A DNA stretch of 64,000 nucleotides from Natranaeroarchaeum sulfidigenes (GCF_017094485.1 NZ_CP064786.1:2670788-2734787), one strand, 5' to 3'; positions 45,005 to 56,036 are shown, numbered from the stretch's first letter. Notes: a model not told the origin generated them from the sequence alone. Program-made: numbers and translations.

Positions 45005-47947
45005 ATGAACATGGAAACACCGAAAGAGCTCGGCGGCATCGAGTTCGGGCTCATGGACCCGGAGACGTACCGCGATATGTCCGTCACGAAAGTGATTACA
45101 GCGGACACCTACGACGACGACGGCTTCCCCATCGACATGGGGCTGATGGATCCACGTCTCGGCGTGATCGATCCCGGTCTGGAGTGTCCAAGCTGTGGCC
45201 AGCACTCGGGTTCGTGTCCGGGTCACTTCGGCCACATCGAACTCGCTGCTCCCGTCATCCACGTCGGCTTCACGAAGCTCATCCGACGACTGCTCCGTGG
45301 CACCTGCCGCGAATGCTCGAAGCTCTTGCTGACCGAGGAGGAAAAAGAGGAGTTTCACGATGAGCTGAAAACTACGAAGGAGCTGAGCAACGACGTCAAC
45401 GACGTCACGAAAGCCGGAATTCGGCAGGCTCGAAAAAAGGATGTCTGTCCCCACTGTGGCGAACAGCAGTACGACATCAACCACGAGAAACCGACCACGT
45501 ACTACGAGGTCCAGCAGGTCCTCACCAGCGACTATGCACAGCTGATCTCGGCCGCGATGCAGGGTGACGAGGAGGCCGATCGAGATCCGATGCCGCCTCA
45601 GGAGCTCTCGACCGAGACCGGCATCGACCTCTCGCGGATCAACGAAATCCTCAGCGGCGAGTTCCGCCCGCGCGAGGACGACCGCAAGGCGATCGAGAAG
45701 GCCCTCGACATCGACCTGACCGAGGAGGACATGAACAAACTGATGCCCAGCGATATCCGGGACTGGTTCGAGGCCATCCCGGACGAGGACATCGAGGTGC
45801 TGGGGATCAACTCCGAGCGTTCGCGCCCGGAATGGATGATTCTCACCGTCCTGCCGGTACCACCGGTGACCGCACGCCCCTCGATCACGCTGGACAACGG
45901 CCAGCGCAGTGAGGACGACCTGACACACAAGCTGGTCGACATCATCCGCATCAACCAGCGGTTCATGGAGAATCGTGAGGCAGGAGCGCCACAGCTGATC
46001 ATCGAGGACCTCTGGGAGCTGCTGCAGTACCACGTCACGACGTTTATGGACAACGAGATCAGCGGCACCCCGCCGGCACGCCACCGCTCCGGCCGGCCGC
46101 TGAAGACGCTCTCCCAGCGTCTCAAGGGCAAGGAGGGTCGCTTCCGCGGCTCGCTCTCCGGAAAGCGCGTGAACTTCTCGGCCCGAACCGTCATCTCGCC
46201 GGACCCCACACTGAGCCTCAACGAGGTGGGTGTCCCCGAACACGTCGCCAACGAGATGACCCAGACGATGAACGTCACCGAGCGAAACGTCGGGCAAGCA
46301 CGTCAGTACGTCTCGAACGGCCCCGAAGGCCATCCCGGTGCGAACTACGTCAAACGACCCGATGGGCGCCGACTCAAAGTAACCGAAAAGAACTGCGAGG
46401 AGCTCGCCGAAAAGGTCATGCCCGGCTGGGAAGTCAACCGGCACCTGATCGACGGCGACATCATCATCTTCAACCGGCAGCCGTCGCTCCACCGGATGTC
46501 GATCATGGCCCACGAGGTCGTCGTGATGCCGTACAAGACGTTCCGACTCAACACGGTTGTCTGTCCGCCGTACAACGCTGACTTCGACGGCGACGAGATG
46601 AACATGCACGCCCTCCAGAACGAGGAAGCACGAGCCGAGGCTCGTGTCCTCATGCGCGTCCAGGAGCAGATCCTCTCGCCGCGCTTCGGTGAGAACATCA
46701 TCGGCGCAATTCAGGACCACATCTCCGGGACGTATCTGCTTACCAACGAGAACCCACAGTTCAACGAGACGCAGGCGCTCGACCTGCTGCGTGCGACCCA
46801 CGTCGACGAACTGCCGGAGGAAGCGGGCACCGAGGACGGTGAGCCGTACTGGACCGGCCGTCAGCTGTTCTCGGAGCTGCTCCCCGACGACCTGAACCTC
46901 GAGTTCACGTCCTCGGCGGGCGACGACGTCGTGATCGAGAACGGCCAGCTACTCGAGGGAACGATCGACGAAGACGGCGTCGGGGCCTTCGGCGGCGAGA
47001 TCGTCGACACCGTTACCAAGGTGCATGGGACGACACGAGCCCGACAGCTGATCAACGAGATCGCCGCGCTCGCGATGCGCTCGATCATGCACTTTGGTTT
47101 CTCGATCGCCATCGACGACGAAACCGTCTCACTGGAAGCCCGGGAGCGAATCAGCGAGACGATCGACGACGCCTACGACCGCGTCGAGGAGCTGATCGCA
47201 ACCTACGAGGCGGGAGAGCTCGAATCCCTGCCCGGTCGGACGGTCCACGAGACGCTCGAAATGAAGATCATGCAGACGCTGGGCAAGGCACGTGACAACG
47301 CCGGCGATATCGCCGAAGAGCACTTCGACGACGACAACCCGGCGGTCGTCATGGCCGAGTCCGGCGCGCGAGGGTCGATGCTGAACCTGACCCAGATGGC
47401 CGGCTGTGTCGGCCAGCAGGCAGTCCGGGGCGAGCGGATCAACCGCGGCTACGAGGACCGCACCCTCAGCCACTATAAGCCGAACGACCTCTCGGCGGAC
47501 GCACACGGCTTCGTCGAGCACTCCTACACGGAGGGGCTGAACCCGCGAGAGTTCTTCTTCCACGCGATGGGTGGTCGCGAGGGGCTGGTCGACACCGCAG
47601 TCCGGACCTCCAAGTCCGGCTACCTCCAGCGTCGCCTGATCAACGCCCTGTCCGAACTCGAAACCCAGTACGACGGTACGGTCCGGGACACCTCGGATAC
47701 GATCGTTCAGTTCGAGTTCGGCGAAGACGGCACCAGTCCGGTGCAGGTCTCCTCCCACGAGGACCACGAGATCGACGTCGAGTCAATCGCCGATCGCATC
47801 GTCGAAGCGGAGTTCGAAGACGAAGCCGAGAAACAGCAGTTCATGGGTCGCGAGGAGCCGCCGACGAACCTCTCTGAACACGCCGACGCCCGGCGGGTCC
47901 AGTCACCGCCACCGGAACCGGCAGCCACGGAGGTGGACGATGACTGA
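45005..47947 (+). CDS. rpoA1: DNA-directed RNA polymerase subunit A'
   Basis: A 980-aa large subunit N-terminal part. The zinc sites [17 protein letters not shown] and [10 protein letters not shown] are visible, and the catalytic magnesium motif [12 protein letters not shown] is present. A 4-bp spacer-free junction with rpoB' (stop at 45003, start at 45005) and an overlap with rpoA'' at the end show one operon. A second ATG at 45011 is possible. Confidence 0.98.
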   Translation: MNMETPKELGGIEFGLMDPETYRDMSVTKVITADTYDDDGFPIDMGLMDPRLGVIDPGLECPSCGQHSGSCPGHFGHIELAAPVIHVGFTKLIRRLLRGTCRECSKLLLTEEEKEEFHDELKTTKELSNDVNDVTKAGIRQARKKDVCPHCGEQQYDINHEKPTTYYEVQQVLTSDYAQLISAAMQGDEEADRDPMPPQELSTETGIDLSRINEILSGEFRPREDDRKAIEKALDIDLTEEDMNKLMPSDIRDWFEAIPDEDIEVLGINSERSRPEWMILTVLPVPPVTARPSITLDNGQRSEDDLTHKLVDIIRINQRFMENREAGAPQLIIEDLWELLQYHVTTFMDNEISGTPPARHRSGRPLKTLSQRLKGKEGRFRGSLSGKRVNFSARTVISPDPTLSLNEVGVPEHVANEMTQTMNVTERNVGQARQYVSNGPEGHPGANYVKRPDGRRLKVTEKNCEELAEKVMPGWEVNRHLIDGDIIIFNRQPSLHRMSIMAHEVVVMPYKTFRLNTVVCPPYNADFDGDEMNMHALQNEEARAEARVLMRVQEQILSPRFGENIIGAIQDHISGTYLLTNENPQFNETQALDLLRATHVDELPEEAGTEDGEPYWTGRQLFSELLPDDLNLEFTSSAGDDVVIENGQLLEGTIDEDGVGAFGGEIVDTVTKVHGTTRARQLINEIAALAMRSIMHFGFSIAIDDETVSLEARERISETIDDAYDRVEELIATYEAGELESLPGRTVHETLEMKIMQTLGKARDNAGDIAEEHFDDDNPAVVMAESGARGSMLNLTQMAGCVGQQAVRGERINRGYEDRTLSHYKPNDLSADAHGFVEHSYTEGLNPREFFFHAMGGREGLVDTAVRTSKSGYLQRRLINALSELETQYDGTVRDTSDTIVQFEFGEDGTSPVQVSSHEDHEIDVESIADRIVEAEFEDEAEKQQFMGREEPPTNLSEHADARRVQSPPPEPAATEVDDD

Positions 47948-49136
47948 GATACTCGAGTTCGATGTCAGCAACGACGAGGAAGCGATGGTGGAGGATACGG
48001 ACCTCCCCCGCCGCCTCAAAAACAAGGTCTACGAGACGCTCGAAGCTCGGGACGTGACGCTCGAACAGGCCGACGACATCATCACGGCCGTCGAGAACCG
48101 ATATCTCGACACCCGTATCGATCCCCTCGATCCCGTCGGGACCGTCAGCGCCCAGTCCATCGGGGAACCCGGTACCCAGATGACCATGAACACTTTTCAT
48201 TACGCCGGAGTCGCCGAGATCGACGTGACCCAGGGGCTGCCGCGACTGATCGAGCTCGTCGACGCCCGGAAGGAACCGGACACGCCGACGATGACGGTCC
48301 ACCTGGAAGACGAGTACGCCGACGACCGCGAGAAGGCCCACGAGGTCGTCTGGAAGCTCGAAGCGACGAAGATCCTCGCGCTCGGCGACGTCTCGACGAA
48401 CGTCGCGGACATGCGCGTGCGGATCGACCTCAACGAGGACACCCTCGAAGAGCGGATGATCGATCCCGAGGGAGTCGCCGACACGATCGAGGCGAACCTC
48501 GGCGTCGAGACGGTACAGAACGGACCGGTCATCCAGTTCGGCCCCGAAGAGCCGAGCTACCGTGATCTGCTCCAGCTCGTCGAGGAGCTGCGAGAGATCA
48601 CCTTCAAAGGGATCGACGAGATCTCTCGTGTGGTGATCCGCAAAGAAGAGACCGAAGAGGGCGAGGAGTTCGTCCTCTACACCGAGGGGTCGGCTTTTGG
48701 TGAAGCACTCGCTATCGAGGGCGTCGATTCGTCCAGGGTAACGACGAACAACATCCACGAGGTCTACCGGAATCTCGGCGTCGAGGCCGCCCGCGAGGCC
48801 ATCATCAACGAGACGATGGACACGCTCGAAGAGCAGGGTCTCGACGACGTGAACGTCCGGCACCTCATGCTGGTCGCCGACATTATGACCAACCCCGGAA
48901 CCATCGAATCGATCGGTCGACACGGCATCTCGGGGAACAAGGACAGCGTGCTCGCCCGTGCGGCGTTCGAGGTGACGGTGAATCACCTGCTCGACGCCGC
49001 GATCCATGGCGAGGTCGACGAGCTCGACGGCGTCACCGAGAACGTCATCGTCGGGAAGCCGATCAAACTCGGGACGGGAGACGTCGACCTCCGGATGGGA
49101 TCGCTGGGCCCGGACGCATCGACGAGTTCGGACTGA
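47940..49136 (+). CDS. rpoA2: DNA-directed RNA polymerase subunit A''
   Basis: A 398-aa C-terminal part of the largest subunit. The bridge-helix/trigger-loop side is seen in [20 protein letters not shown] and [20 protein letters not shown]. It overlaps rpoA' by 8 bp and shares ATGA with the next gene. Confidence 0.98.
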   Translation: MTEILEFDVSNDEEAMVEDTDLPRRLKNKVYETLEARDVTLEQADDIITAVENRYLDTRIDPLDPVGTVSAQSIGEPGTQMTMNTFHYAGVAEIDVTQGLPRLIELVDARKEPDTPTMTVHLEDEYADDREKAHEVVWKLEATKILALGDVSTNVADMRVRIDLNEDTLEERMIDPEGVADTIEANLGVETVQNGPVIQFGPEEPSYRDLLQLVEELREITFKGIDEISRVVIRKEETEEGEEFVLYTEGSAFGEALAIEGVDSSRVTTNNIHEVYRNLGVEAAREAIINETMDTLEEQGLDDVNVRHLMLVADIMTNPGTIESIGRHGISGNKDSVLARAAFEVTVNHLLDAAIHGEVDELDGVTENVIVGKPIKLGTGDVDLRMGSLGPDASTSSD

Positions 49137-49555
49137 TGACGGTCACCCTGTCGGACGCCGCACGCCAGTATCTGGTCGCGTTCGAGGATGCGACCGGCGC
49201 GGAAGCCAGAGACTGCGTCGTTGAGGACGAGCGCGTACTGGTCCTCGTGGCGACCGGCGACATGGCACAGGCGATCGGCCCCGGCGGGGAAACGGTCCAG
49301 AAGGCGGAAGACAGGATCGGAAAGGACGTCAAGCTCGTCGAGGACGCCCCGACAGCAGAGGAGTTCGTTGCGAACGCACTCGCCCCCGCGGCGGTGTACA
49401 ACGTGACGATCAGCGAGAACGAGGGACTGGTCGCCTACGCCGAGGTTGCCGACGAGGACACCGGCGTCGCCATCGGCGAGGGCGGCGCGAACATCGAGGC
49501 GGCCCGGCTGCTGGCGGAGCGACATTTCGATATCGAGGACATTCAGCTGACGTGA
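49136..49555 (+). CDS. nusA: NusA-like transcription factor (KH domains)
   Basis: A 139-aa protein of two KH-like domains with GxxG-type loops: AIGPGGETVQKAEDRIGKDV and GVAIGEGGANIEAARLLAER. Archaeal NusA homologues consist of KH domains only and lie at this place in the operon. It binds RNA during elongation or termination, as inferred from bacterial NusA. Confidence 0.95.
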   Translation: MTVTLSDAARQYLVAFEDATGAEARDCVVEDERVLVLVATGDMAQAIGPGGETVQKAEDRIGKDVKLVEDAPTAEEFVANALAPAAVYNVTISENEGLVAYAEVADEDTGVAIGEGGANIEAARLLAERHFDIEDIQLT

Positions 49556-49677
49556 CTGCGGATCGGACTACGTTTTACGCCCGCCGCGAACCGCTACGAC
49601 GACGAAACGACCTCAGATTCCTTTATTCACCCCTGTCGACGCCCCTCACGCCGTAACTCCGGCTTCGAAAGGGGATG

Positions 49678-49683
49678 CTTAAG
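49678..49683 (+). promoter_or_regulatory. Possible internal TATA box before rpsL
   Basis: CTTAAG at 49678-49683 lies 28 bp before the rpsL ATG at 49711, so rpsL-rpsG may also be transcribed from their own promoter. The preceding gap of 155 bp after nusA supports this. Confidence 0.4.
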
Positions 49684-49710
49684 TGGCTCCGTCAGGTAGT
49701 CGGTGGTACT

Positions 49711-50139
49711 ATGGCAAACGGCAAGTACGCCGCGCGGAAGATCAAGAAGGACCGCCAGAGTGCGCGGTGGTCCGACTCGGAGTACGCGCGACGCGAACGC
49801 GGTCTCGGCGAGAAGTCCGACCCGCTGGAGGGTGCACCACAGGGTCGAGGTATCGTACTGGAGAAAGTGGGCATCGAGGCGAAACAGCCCAACTCCGCGA
49901 TCCGGAAATGTGTTCGGGTCCAGCTGATCAAGAACGGTAAGCAGGTCACTGCGTTCTGTCCCGGTGACGGCGCAATCTCCTTCATCGACGAACACGACGA
50001 AGTCACCATCGCCGGGATCGGCGGTGCGAAAGGTCGTGCAATGGGTGACCTCTCCGGTGTCAACTACAAGGTCGAGAAGGTCAACGGCGTCTCGATGATC
50101 GAACTCGTTCGCGGTAACGCGGAGAAACCGGTGCGATAA
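49711..50139 (+). CDS. rpsL: 30S ribosomal protein S12
   Basis: A 142-aa S12/uS12 of archaeal type. The decoding-centre segment is [20 protein letters not shown], and [20 protein letters not shown] follows. The ATG at 49711 ([10 protein letters not shown]) is the family start; a frame beginning at 49675 is too long. Confidence 0.98.
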   Translation: MANGKYAARKIKKDRQSARWSDSEYARRERGLGEKSDPLEGAPQGRGIVLEKVGIEAKQPNSAIRKCVRVQLIKNGKQVTAFCPGDGAISFIDEHDEVTIAGIGGAKGRAMGDLSGVNYKVEKVNGVSMIELVRGNAEKPVR

Positions 50140-50141
50140 TC

Positions 50142-50756
50142 ATGGCGGCAGAAGACCAGCCCGAACCCGACAAGCCCGCGGGTACCGACGACGACAGCGC
50201 AGTCGCCAAACTGTTCGGCGAGTGGGAAGTCACGGGGATCAGCTACTCCGACCCCTCCACCGAGCGTTACATCACGGTGACGCCGGTCGCCCACACCATG
50301 GGCCGCCACGCAGGCAAGCAGTTCCAGAAATCCGAGGTCTCGATCGTCGAGCGACTGATCAACCGACTGATGCAGACCGACGAGAACACCGGCAAGAAAC
50401 AGCAGGCGCTCAACATCACGCGTGACGCCTTCGAGATCGTTCACGAGCGCACCGAGGAGAACCCGATCCAGGTGCTCGTACAGGCGATCGAGAACGCCGC
50501 ACCGCGCGAGGAGACGGTCCGCCTGAAGTACGGTGGCATCTCCGTCCCCAAGGCCGTCGACGTCGCGCCCCAGCGCCGTGTCGATCAGTCCCTGAAGTTC
50601 ATCGCGGAGGGCGTCTACGGCTCCTCGTTCAAGACGGCGACTGACGTCGAGGAAGCGCTGGCAAGCCAGCTAATCGGTGCCGCCAACAATGACGTCAACA
50701 CGTACGCAGTCAGCCAGAAAGAGGAGAAAGAACGCGTCGCCGCTGCCGCACGGTAA
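50142..50756 (+). CDS. rpsG: 30S ribosomal protein S7
   Basis: A 204-aa S7/uS7. Typical segments are NRLMQTDENTGKKQQALNIT, ENPIQVLVQAIENAAPREET and the RRVDQSLKFIAEGVYGSSF loop. It starts 2 bp after rpsL. In most haloarchaea fusA follows within this neighbourhood; here a different, opposite-strand gene follows. Confidence 0.98.
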   Translation: MAAEDQPEPDKPAGTDDDSAVAKLFGEWEVTGISYSDPSTERYITVTPVAHTMGRHAGKQFQKSEVSIVERLINRLMQTDENTGKKQQALNITRDAFEIVHERTEENPIQVLVQAIENAAPREETVRLKYGGISVPKAVDVAPQRRVDQSLKFIAEGVYGSSFKTATDVEEALASQLIGAANNDVNTYAVSQKEEKERVAAAAR

Positions 50757-50765
50757 CTCTACTCT

Positions 50766-50784
50766 CGATTCTTCGTTTTTCGCG
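50766..50784 (+). terminator. T-rich stretch after rpsG
   Basis: GATTCTTCGTTTTTCGCGT just after the S7 stop is a plausible T-rich archaeal terminator for the polymerase/ribosomal operon. No strong hairpin is visible. Confidence 0.4.
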
Positions 50785-50801
50785 TTTGCTACTGGCAAGA
50801 C

Positions 50802-51587
50802 TCAGTCCGCGGCCTGCTCCGTTCCCGTCGCGTACGCCCGCGTCGCGTCCACGAGGTGTTTCCGGTAGTCGCTCGGGTCCGGATCGGCCTGTAACTGCTT
50901 GAATCGGCGTTTGAACCCGTGAAGGTCGATCCCTGGCGCATCCCTCGTGGCGGCATCCGCGAGGTCGTAGAGCCGGTGATCGGGAGCCACGAGGTCGTGT
51001 CGTTCCAGTAGTGCAAGCGCGAAGGAGGCGTTGACGACTGTCATCTCGGGATCCGAGGCAGCAGTGAGTCGTCGAGCCGGTTCGTGCTGTCCGTCGAACT
51101 CCAAGTCCCGGGCTGGCGGGACTGTTGCGGGCTGATCGGCCAGCGCAGCGGCGAGTTTCGACTCGAAGAAGGCGACGAGTTTGTCCGTGGGCCCGACCGA
51201 GAGGGTGATGTCGTCGGCGTAGATGTCCTTCATGTGGTTGGCGATCTGGTAGCAGTGAGTGAGCGTGCGTCGCTCGACCGTCTTTCCGGCGAGGGCGAGA
51301 AACAGAATCTCCTCGGTCGACTGGACGTGCGAGGCGTGGCCTTCCTCGTGGCGAAGCATGTGCGAGAGTTCGTGTAGCGCGAGTTCGCGGCCCATCGTGC
51401 TCGTCGCCGCCTGTGCGGAGATGTTCAGGACGTGGTGGTCGTCGTGGTGGCCGGTCCAGGTCCGTTCGTCCGGGCTCTCCCGGACGTACACGTCCACCGG
51501 CAGGTCGAGGTCGTGTTCGGTCTCGAACAGGTCCTGTGCCCCGAGAAACGGTGCCGCCGGGGCCCCGCCCTGTACGTTCAACTCCAT
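50802..51587 (-). CDS. HExxH zinc-metallopeptidase-like haloarchaeal protein (DUF5781-like)
   Basis: A 261-aa protein. ELALHELSHMLRHEEGHASH carries an HExxH-type HELSH motif with two further histidines nearby, as in zinc metallopeptidases. The N-terminus is MELNVQGGAPAAPFLGAQDL and the C-terminus helical. No signal peptide or membrane span is seen, so it should act in the cytoplasm. The ATG at 51587 was chosen; one at 51602 adds five residues. It lies where fusA might be expected. The DUF number is from memory. Confidence 0.78.
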   Translation of the reverse strand: MELNVQGGAPAAPFLGAQDLFETEHDLDLPVDVYVRESPDERTWTGHHDDHHVLNISAQAATSTMGRELALHELSHMLRHEEGHASHVQSTEEILFLALAGKTVERRTLTHCYQIANHMKDIYADDITLSVGPTDKLVAFFESKLAAALADQPATVPPARDLEFDGQHEPARRLTAASDPEMTVVNASFALALLERHDLVAPDHRLYDLADAATRDAPGIDLHGFKRRFKQLQADPDPSDYRKHLVDATRAYATGTEQAAD

Positions 51588-51713
51588 GTCTACTTCTAGC
51601 ATGGAACGGAGAGATATGAGGCTGTTGGCGGCCGTGAGATACTTCGAGTCACAGTAACCGACCGGGATGACCGACTGCGTGTCATTTAGGTTCGCTCGGA
51701 CCGACTGACAACT

Positions 51714-53276
51714 ATGCAATCGCTATCGGGGCAATCGGTCGCCATCGTCGGCAGCGGCTTTGGTGGCCTCTCGGCTGCCTGTTATCTCGCCGATGCCGGG
51801 GCTGACGTCACTGTCTTCGAGAAGAACGAGCAAGTCGGTGGACGTGCAAGTCGACTTGACCAGGGGGGGTTCCGATTCGACATGGGCCCGTCGTGGTATC
51901 TGATGCCCGACGCCTTCGAGCGCTTTTTCGGCCATTTCGATCGTGATCCCGGGGAGTTCTACGAGCTAGAACGACTCGATCCACACTACCGGATCTTCTT
52001 CAAAGACGACGGCGAGGGATCGTTGCCGGGCGCGACGCCTGCCGCGGACGTCCCCACGCGTCACGAGCGCGAGACCGGCGAAGTCATCGACCTCGTGCCG
52101 GATCTCGAAACGAACAAACAACTGTTCGAGTCGTACGAACCCGGGGCTGGCGAGGCGCTGGAACGGTATCTCGACCAGTCCCGTGAGAACTACCGGATCG
52201 GGATGGACGATTTCGTCTACACCGACCGGAGCAGCCTGCGGGACTGGATAGACCTCGACGTCCTGCGCAACGCCCGCGGGCTCTCGCTAATCGGCTCGAT
52301 GCAGGATCACGTCGAGAACTACTTCGAGCATCCGAAGCTCCAGCAGGTCGTCCAGTACACGCTTGTCTTTCTCGGCGGGTCGCCGACGAACACGCCCGCG
52401 CTGTACAACCTGATGAGCCACGTCGATTTTAACCTCGGCGTCTGGTACCCGGAGGGGGGTATCGGCGGCGTCGTCGATGGGATAGTCGAGCTCGGCGACG
52501 ACCTCGGTGTCGAGTACCGGACCGGCGAGGCGGTAACGGAGATAAAGGGCCGTGCCGGTGGGTTCCGGGTCGAAACCGAGTCCGACGGCCACGAGGTCGA
52601 TTACGTCCTCAGCGACGCCGATATGCCCTACACCGAACAGGAGCTATTAGCGCCGGAGAAACGCCAGTACACCGAGGAGTACTGGGAATCGAAGACCTAC
52701 GCCCCTTCGGCCTTCCTCATGTATCTCGGCGTTGAGGGAGAGGTGCCCGAACTCGAGCATCACACCCTCGTATTGCCCACCGAATGGGACGAACACTTCG
52801 ACCAGATCTTCGAGGAGCCAGCGTGGCCTGACGACCCAGCCTACTACCTCTGTGTGCCCTCGAAGACCGACGACACCGTCGCACCGGAGGGCCACAGCAA
52901 CCTCTTTGCGCTGGTCCCCGTCGCACCGGGTCTGGACGACGACGAGGAGACCCGGCAGTGGTACCGGGATCTGGTCCTCGACGACATCGCAGCAAATACC
53001 GGAACGGAGCTCAGAGACCGGATCGTCGTCGAGGAGATTTTCTCGGTCTCGGACTTCGCCGGACGGTACAACAGCTACGACGGAACTGCGCTAGGGATGG
53101 CCCACACACTCACACAGACCGCACTGTTCCGTCCGAACCACCGGTCCAGCGAGGTCGATGGGCTCTATTTCGCCGGGTCGTACACCAACCCCGGCATCGG
53201 CGTCCCGATGTGTCTGATCAGCGGTGAACACGCGGCGACAAAGCTCATCGAGGATTACGGCGACGCGACTAAGTGA
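51714..53276 (+). CDS. crtI: Phytoene desaturase CrtI
   Basis: A 520-aa FAD-dependent desaturase. The N-terminal nucleotide-binding motif is VAIVGSGFGGLSAACYLADA, and the C-terminal FAD motif is GLYFAGSYTNPGIGVPMCLI. It makes lycopene from phytoene in the bacterioruberin pathway. It is the first gene of a carotenoid operon followed by lye and cruF. Confidence 0.96.
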   Translation: MQSLSGQSVAIVGSGFGGLSAACYLADAGADVTVFEKNEQVGGRASRLDQGGFRFDMGPSWYLMPDAFERFFGHFDRDPGEFYELERLDPHYRIFFKDDGEGSLPGATPAADVPTRHERETGEVIDLVPDLETNKQLFESYEPGAGEALERYLDQSRENYRIGMDDFVYTDRSSLRDWIDLDVLRNARGLSLIGSMQDHVENYFEHPKLQQVVQYTLVFLGGSPTNTPALYNLMSHVDFNLGVWYPEGGIGGVVDGIVELGDDLGVEYRTGEAVTEIKGRAGGFRVETESDGHEVDYVLSDADMPYTEQELLAPEKRQYTEEYWESKTYAPSAFLMYLGVEGEVPELEHHTLVLPTEWDEHFDQIFEEPAWPDDPAYYLCVPSKTDDTVAPEGHSNLFALVPVAPGLDDDEETRQWYRDLVLDDIAANTGTELRDRIVVEEIFSVSDFAGRYNSYDGTALGMAHTLTQTALFRPNHRSSEVDGLYFAGSYTNPGIGVPMCLISGEHAATKLIEDYGDATK

Positions 53277-53298
53277 TACGAAACCGGTAGCTTCGGAC

Positions 53299-54189
53299 GT
53301 GATTCCGACCACGACGACCGGCGATGCGGCGGCCCAGGAGACCCGCGGTGAGCGTCTGCGCTACCTTGTCGTGCTCTCTCGTCCCCGGTTCTGGCTGTAT
53401 CTCGCCGGGCCCGTCGCGGTCGGGGCGGTCTACGGTGCGTCCACACTCTCCGATCTCGCTGCACCGGTCCTCCTCGTGCTCTTTGCGTACTTTCTGATTC
53501 CGGCGAACGTCTTCCTGTATGGAATCAACGACGTCTACGATGCCGAAATCGACGCCGAGAACCCGAAAAAGGACGACGGGGGGCGAGAAGCCCGATGGGG
53601 AGGGCAACGCTTCGTGATCTACGCCGTTGCGATCTGTGGTGCGCTGGCGATACCAGTGGCACTGCTATTACCGACGGCAGCATGGCTCTGGATTGCGCTG
53701 TTCGTCCTGCTCGGCGCGGAGTACTCCGCCCCGCCGGCCCGGTTCAAGACGACACCGCTACTGGACTCGCTTTCGAACGGTCTCTACGTCGTCCCCGCGA
53801 TGGCCGCCTACACCACCGTCGCGGGTACACAACCCCCAACTATCGCCGTCGCTGGGGCGTGGTGCTGGGCGATGGCGATGCATACGTTCTCGGCGATTCC
53901 GGACATCGAGCCGGATCGGCGCGCTGGTATCCGAACGACTGCAACCCTGCTGGGCGAGCGGGCGACCTACGCGTACTGTACGCTCGTCTGGTCACTGGCC
54001 GCAGTCGCCTTTGGCCTGCTCGACCCGCGTCTCGGGGCCGTCTTCGCCGTCTACCCCGTGCTCGTCGCCGGGATCGGCCTGTCGTCGGTGTCGGTCGACC
54101 GGGCGTACTGGTGGTATCCGGCGATCAACACCATCGTCGGCGCGGTGCTGACGATGGGCAAACTCTGGGAGATCGCCCCGCCAGTCTGA
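53299..54189 (+). CDS. lye: Lycopene elongase / UbiA-type prenyltransferase
   Basis: About 296 aa with eight or nine membrane spans. The aspartate-rich site NDVYDAEIDAENPKKDD and the second motif SAIPDIEPDRRAGI mark a UbiA prenyltransferase. In haloarchaea this enzyme adds C5 units to lycopene to build the C50 carotenoid. A GTG at 53299 gives a family-like start; an ATG at 53224 would overlap crtI by 53 bp. Confidence 0.93.
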   Translation: MIPTTTTGDAAAQETRGERLRYLVVLSRPRFWLYLAGPVAVGAVYGASTLSDLAAPVLLVLFAYFLIPANVFLYGINDVYDAEIDAENPKKDDGGREARWGGQRFVIYAVAICGALAIPVALLLPTAAWLWIALFVLLGAEYSAPPARFKTTPLLDSLSNGLYVVPAMAAYTTVAGTQPPTIAVAGAWCWAMAMHTFSAIPDIEPDRRAGIRTTATLLGERATYAYCTLVWSLAAVAFGLLDPRLGAVFAVYPVLVAGIGLSSVSVDRAYWWYPAINTIVGAVLTMGKLWEIAPPV

Positions 54190-54239
54190 ACGACGACAAA
54201 GCGGTTCGTTGATGTGTCGGGCAACCGGAGAACCGAGTA

Positions 54240-55082
54240 ATGAACCGACGTGCTGTCGAGGACCGGCTAGATACGCTGATTCGGAACAACCGTGTGACGA
54301 TCGCGATCACGTTCCCGCTTGTCGGGACGGTCCTGCTGATCGGGGCTGCAGAAGGTGTGATCCCGCACTGGCTCGCGTTCAACCCGGTCCTGTTACTCGG
54401 AGCAGTGCTTGTGATGCGGCTCCCGCTGATCGGTGGTCTCGCACCACTGGTGAACCGGCGGGTGGCTGCCGGACTGGGAGTGCTTGTCCTTTTTAGCTGG
54501 GGAATCGAACTCGTCGGCGTCTATACTGGGTTTCCGTATGGGGAGTTCGAGTATCTAATCGATCTCGGGCCGATGCTGTTCGATGCCGTCCCAGTCGCGC
54601 TGCCTGTCTTTTATTTCCCTATCCTGCTCAACAGCTATCTGCTCTGTGCGCTGGTGCTCGGCGATCGCATGCAGTCGCTGCCGATCCGGTTCCTTTCGGT
54701 CCTCGCGGTCGTCATTACGATGGACCTCGTTCTCGATCCGGGAGCGGTCGCGCTCGGCTTCTGGGGCTGGGAGGCAGGAGGAGTGTACTACGACGTACCA
54801 GTCCAGAACTACATCGGCTGGGTGATTTCGGGGACCATCGCCGTGGCCATCCTGACGCTTACGTTCGACCACGACGCGCTAGACCGTCGTCTGGACGAGT
54901 GCGAGTACGTCCTCGACGATCTGATCAGCTTTGGCCTGCTCTGGGGGCTCGTCAACCTCTACTTCGGTAATCCGATCCCCGTCGTGCTCGCCGTAGCGCT
55001 GCTCGTAACGCTGTTCCGTGCGGAGTGGTTCGACTTCGCAGGACTGACAACGACGCCATCACATCTACCGCTGCAGAAGTGA
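54240..55082 (+). CDS. cruF: Bisanhydrobacterioruberin hydratase CruF-like
   Basis: A 280-aa membrane protein with about seven spans, of the carotenoid 1,2-hydratase (DUF422) family. Segments such as GIELVGVYTGFPYGEFEYL and LDPGAVALGFWGWEAGGVYY are typical. It adds water to bisanhydrobacterioruberin to give bacterioruberin. It follows lye by 50 bp and converges on crtB with no gap. Confidence 0.94.
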   Translation: MNRRAVEDRLDTLIRNNRVTIAITFPLVGTVLLIGAAEGVIPHWLAFNPVLLLGAVLVMRLPLIGGLAPLVNRRVAAGLGVLVLFSWGIELVGVYTGFPYGEFEYLIDLGPMLFDAVPVALPVFYFPILLNSYLLCALVLGDRMQSLPIRFLSVLAVVITMDLVLDPGAVALGFWGWEAGGVYYDVPVQNYIGWVISGTIAVAILTLTFDHDALDRRLDECEYVLDDLISFGLLWGLVNLYFGNPIPVVLAVALLVTLFRAEWFDFAGLTTTPSHLPLQK

Positions 55083-56036
55083 TTACTGGGCCGGCGTGGT
55101 ATCCGGCCGATCCGGATCGTGATGCGGGGTATCCGTCTCGGTGATCGTACTGACTCTCTGGAAGACGGCTTCCGGATCACGGTTCCACTGCCAGTGCCAG
55201 CGGGTTCTGGCGGCGAGCCATAGCTTTCGAGGCATACTCAGATCGGGTTCGTGCGAGATCGTATCGAATTCGAGTTTGCGAATGAGCCGATGGTGGTCCG
55301 CGTACAGCACCGCCGACAGCAGTACAGGGAACTGACAGTCCTCGGGGAGGTATTTGATTCCGGCAACCCCTTCGTGATAGAGCTCCTCCGTCCGGGCCAT
55401 CTCCGCCTGAATCGCCCGCCCAATCTCGGGTGTGAACTCGAGATTCTCGACATCCTCGATGGACGCACCATACTTTTCGAGCGTCTCGATCGGGAGGTAA
55501 ATACGATCCCTGTCGATCACGTCCTCGCGTACGTCCCGCAGGAAATTGGTGAGCTGAAACGCTTCACCGAGCGCAATAGCGTGAGGGAGCGCAACCTCGG
55601 GCTGGTCGAGATCCATAATCTCGGTCATCATCACGCCGACTGCGGCGGCAGAGCCGCGCATATACGCTTCGAGTTCCCCGTAGGTCTCATAGCGGCTCTT
55701 GTGGATGTCCGTCTTCATCGCGTCGATGAAGTCGTTAATTTCGCTTTCGGAGATGTCGTATTCGGTAGCGATATCGCGAAATGCTTCGAGCACTGGCCCG
55801 TCCGGGTCCTCCTCGCCGAGCGCCTGTCGGCGATACGATTCCAGTTGCGCCGCCTGTTCGTCTGGCGGCGTATCGCCAGCATCGTCGACGACTTCGTCGG
55901 CTACCCGGAAGAACGCGTACAGGACGTATGTCGGGTGGCGCGCTCGCTCGGGGAGGAACCGAGTCGCGACGTGAAATGTCCGGCCGGTTCGTCGCTGGAT
56001 AGCCTTCGTCCGTTCGATCTGTTTGCTATCGACCAT
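55083..56036 (-). CDS. crtB: Phytoene synthase CrtB
   Basis: A 317-aa squalene/phytoene synthase. Two aspartate-rich sites are visible: FFRVADEVVDDAGDTPPDEQ and FLRDVREDVIDRDRIYLPIE. It condenses two geranylgeranyl diphosphates to phytoene, the first step of the local carotenoid pathway. The crtE-type precursor synthase is not in the window. Confidence 0.95.
   Translation of the reverse strand: MVDSKQIERTKAIQRRTGRTFHVATRFLPERARHPTYVLYAFFRVADEVVDDAGDTPPDEQAAQLESYRRQALGEEDPDGPVLEAFRDIATEYDISESEINDFIDAMKTDIHKSRYETYGELEAYMRGSAAAVGVMMTEIMDLDQPEVALPHAIALGEAFQLTNFLRDVREDVIDRDRIYLPIETLEKYGASIEDVENLEFTPEIGRAIQAEMARTEELYHEGVAGIKYLPEDCQFPVLLSAVLYADHHRLIRKLEFDTISHEPDLSMPRKLWLAARTRWHWQWNRDPEAVFQRVSTITETDTPHHDPDRPDTTPAQ

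Noticed and set aside
44981-46801. 606-aa open frame opposite rpoA'
   Set aside because: Shadow of the RNA polymerase gene; no features of its own.
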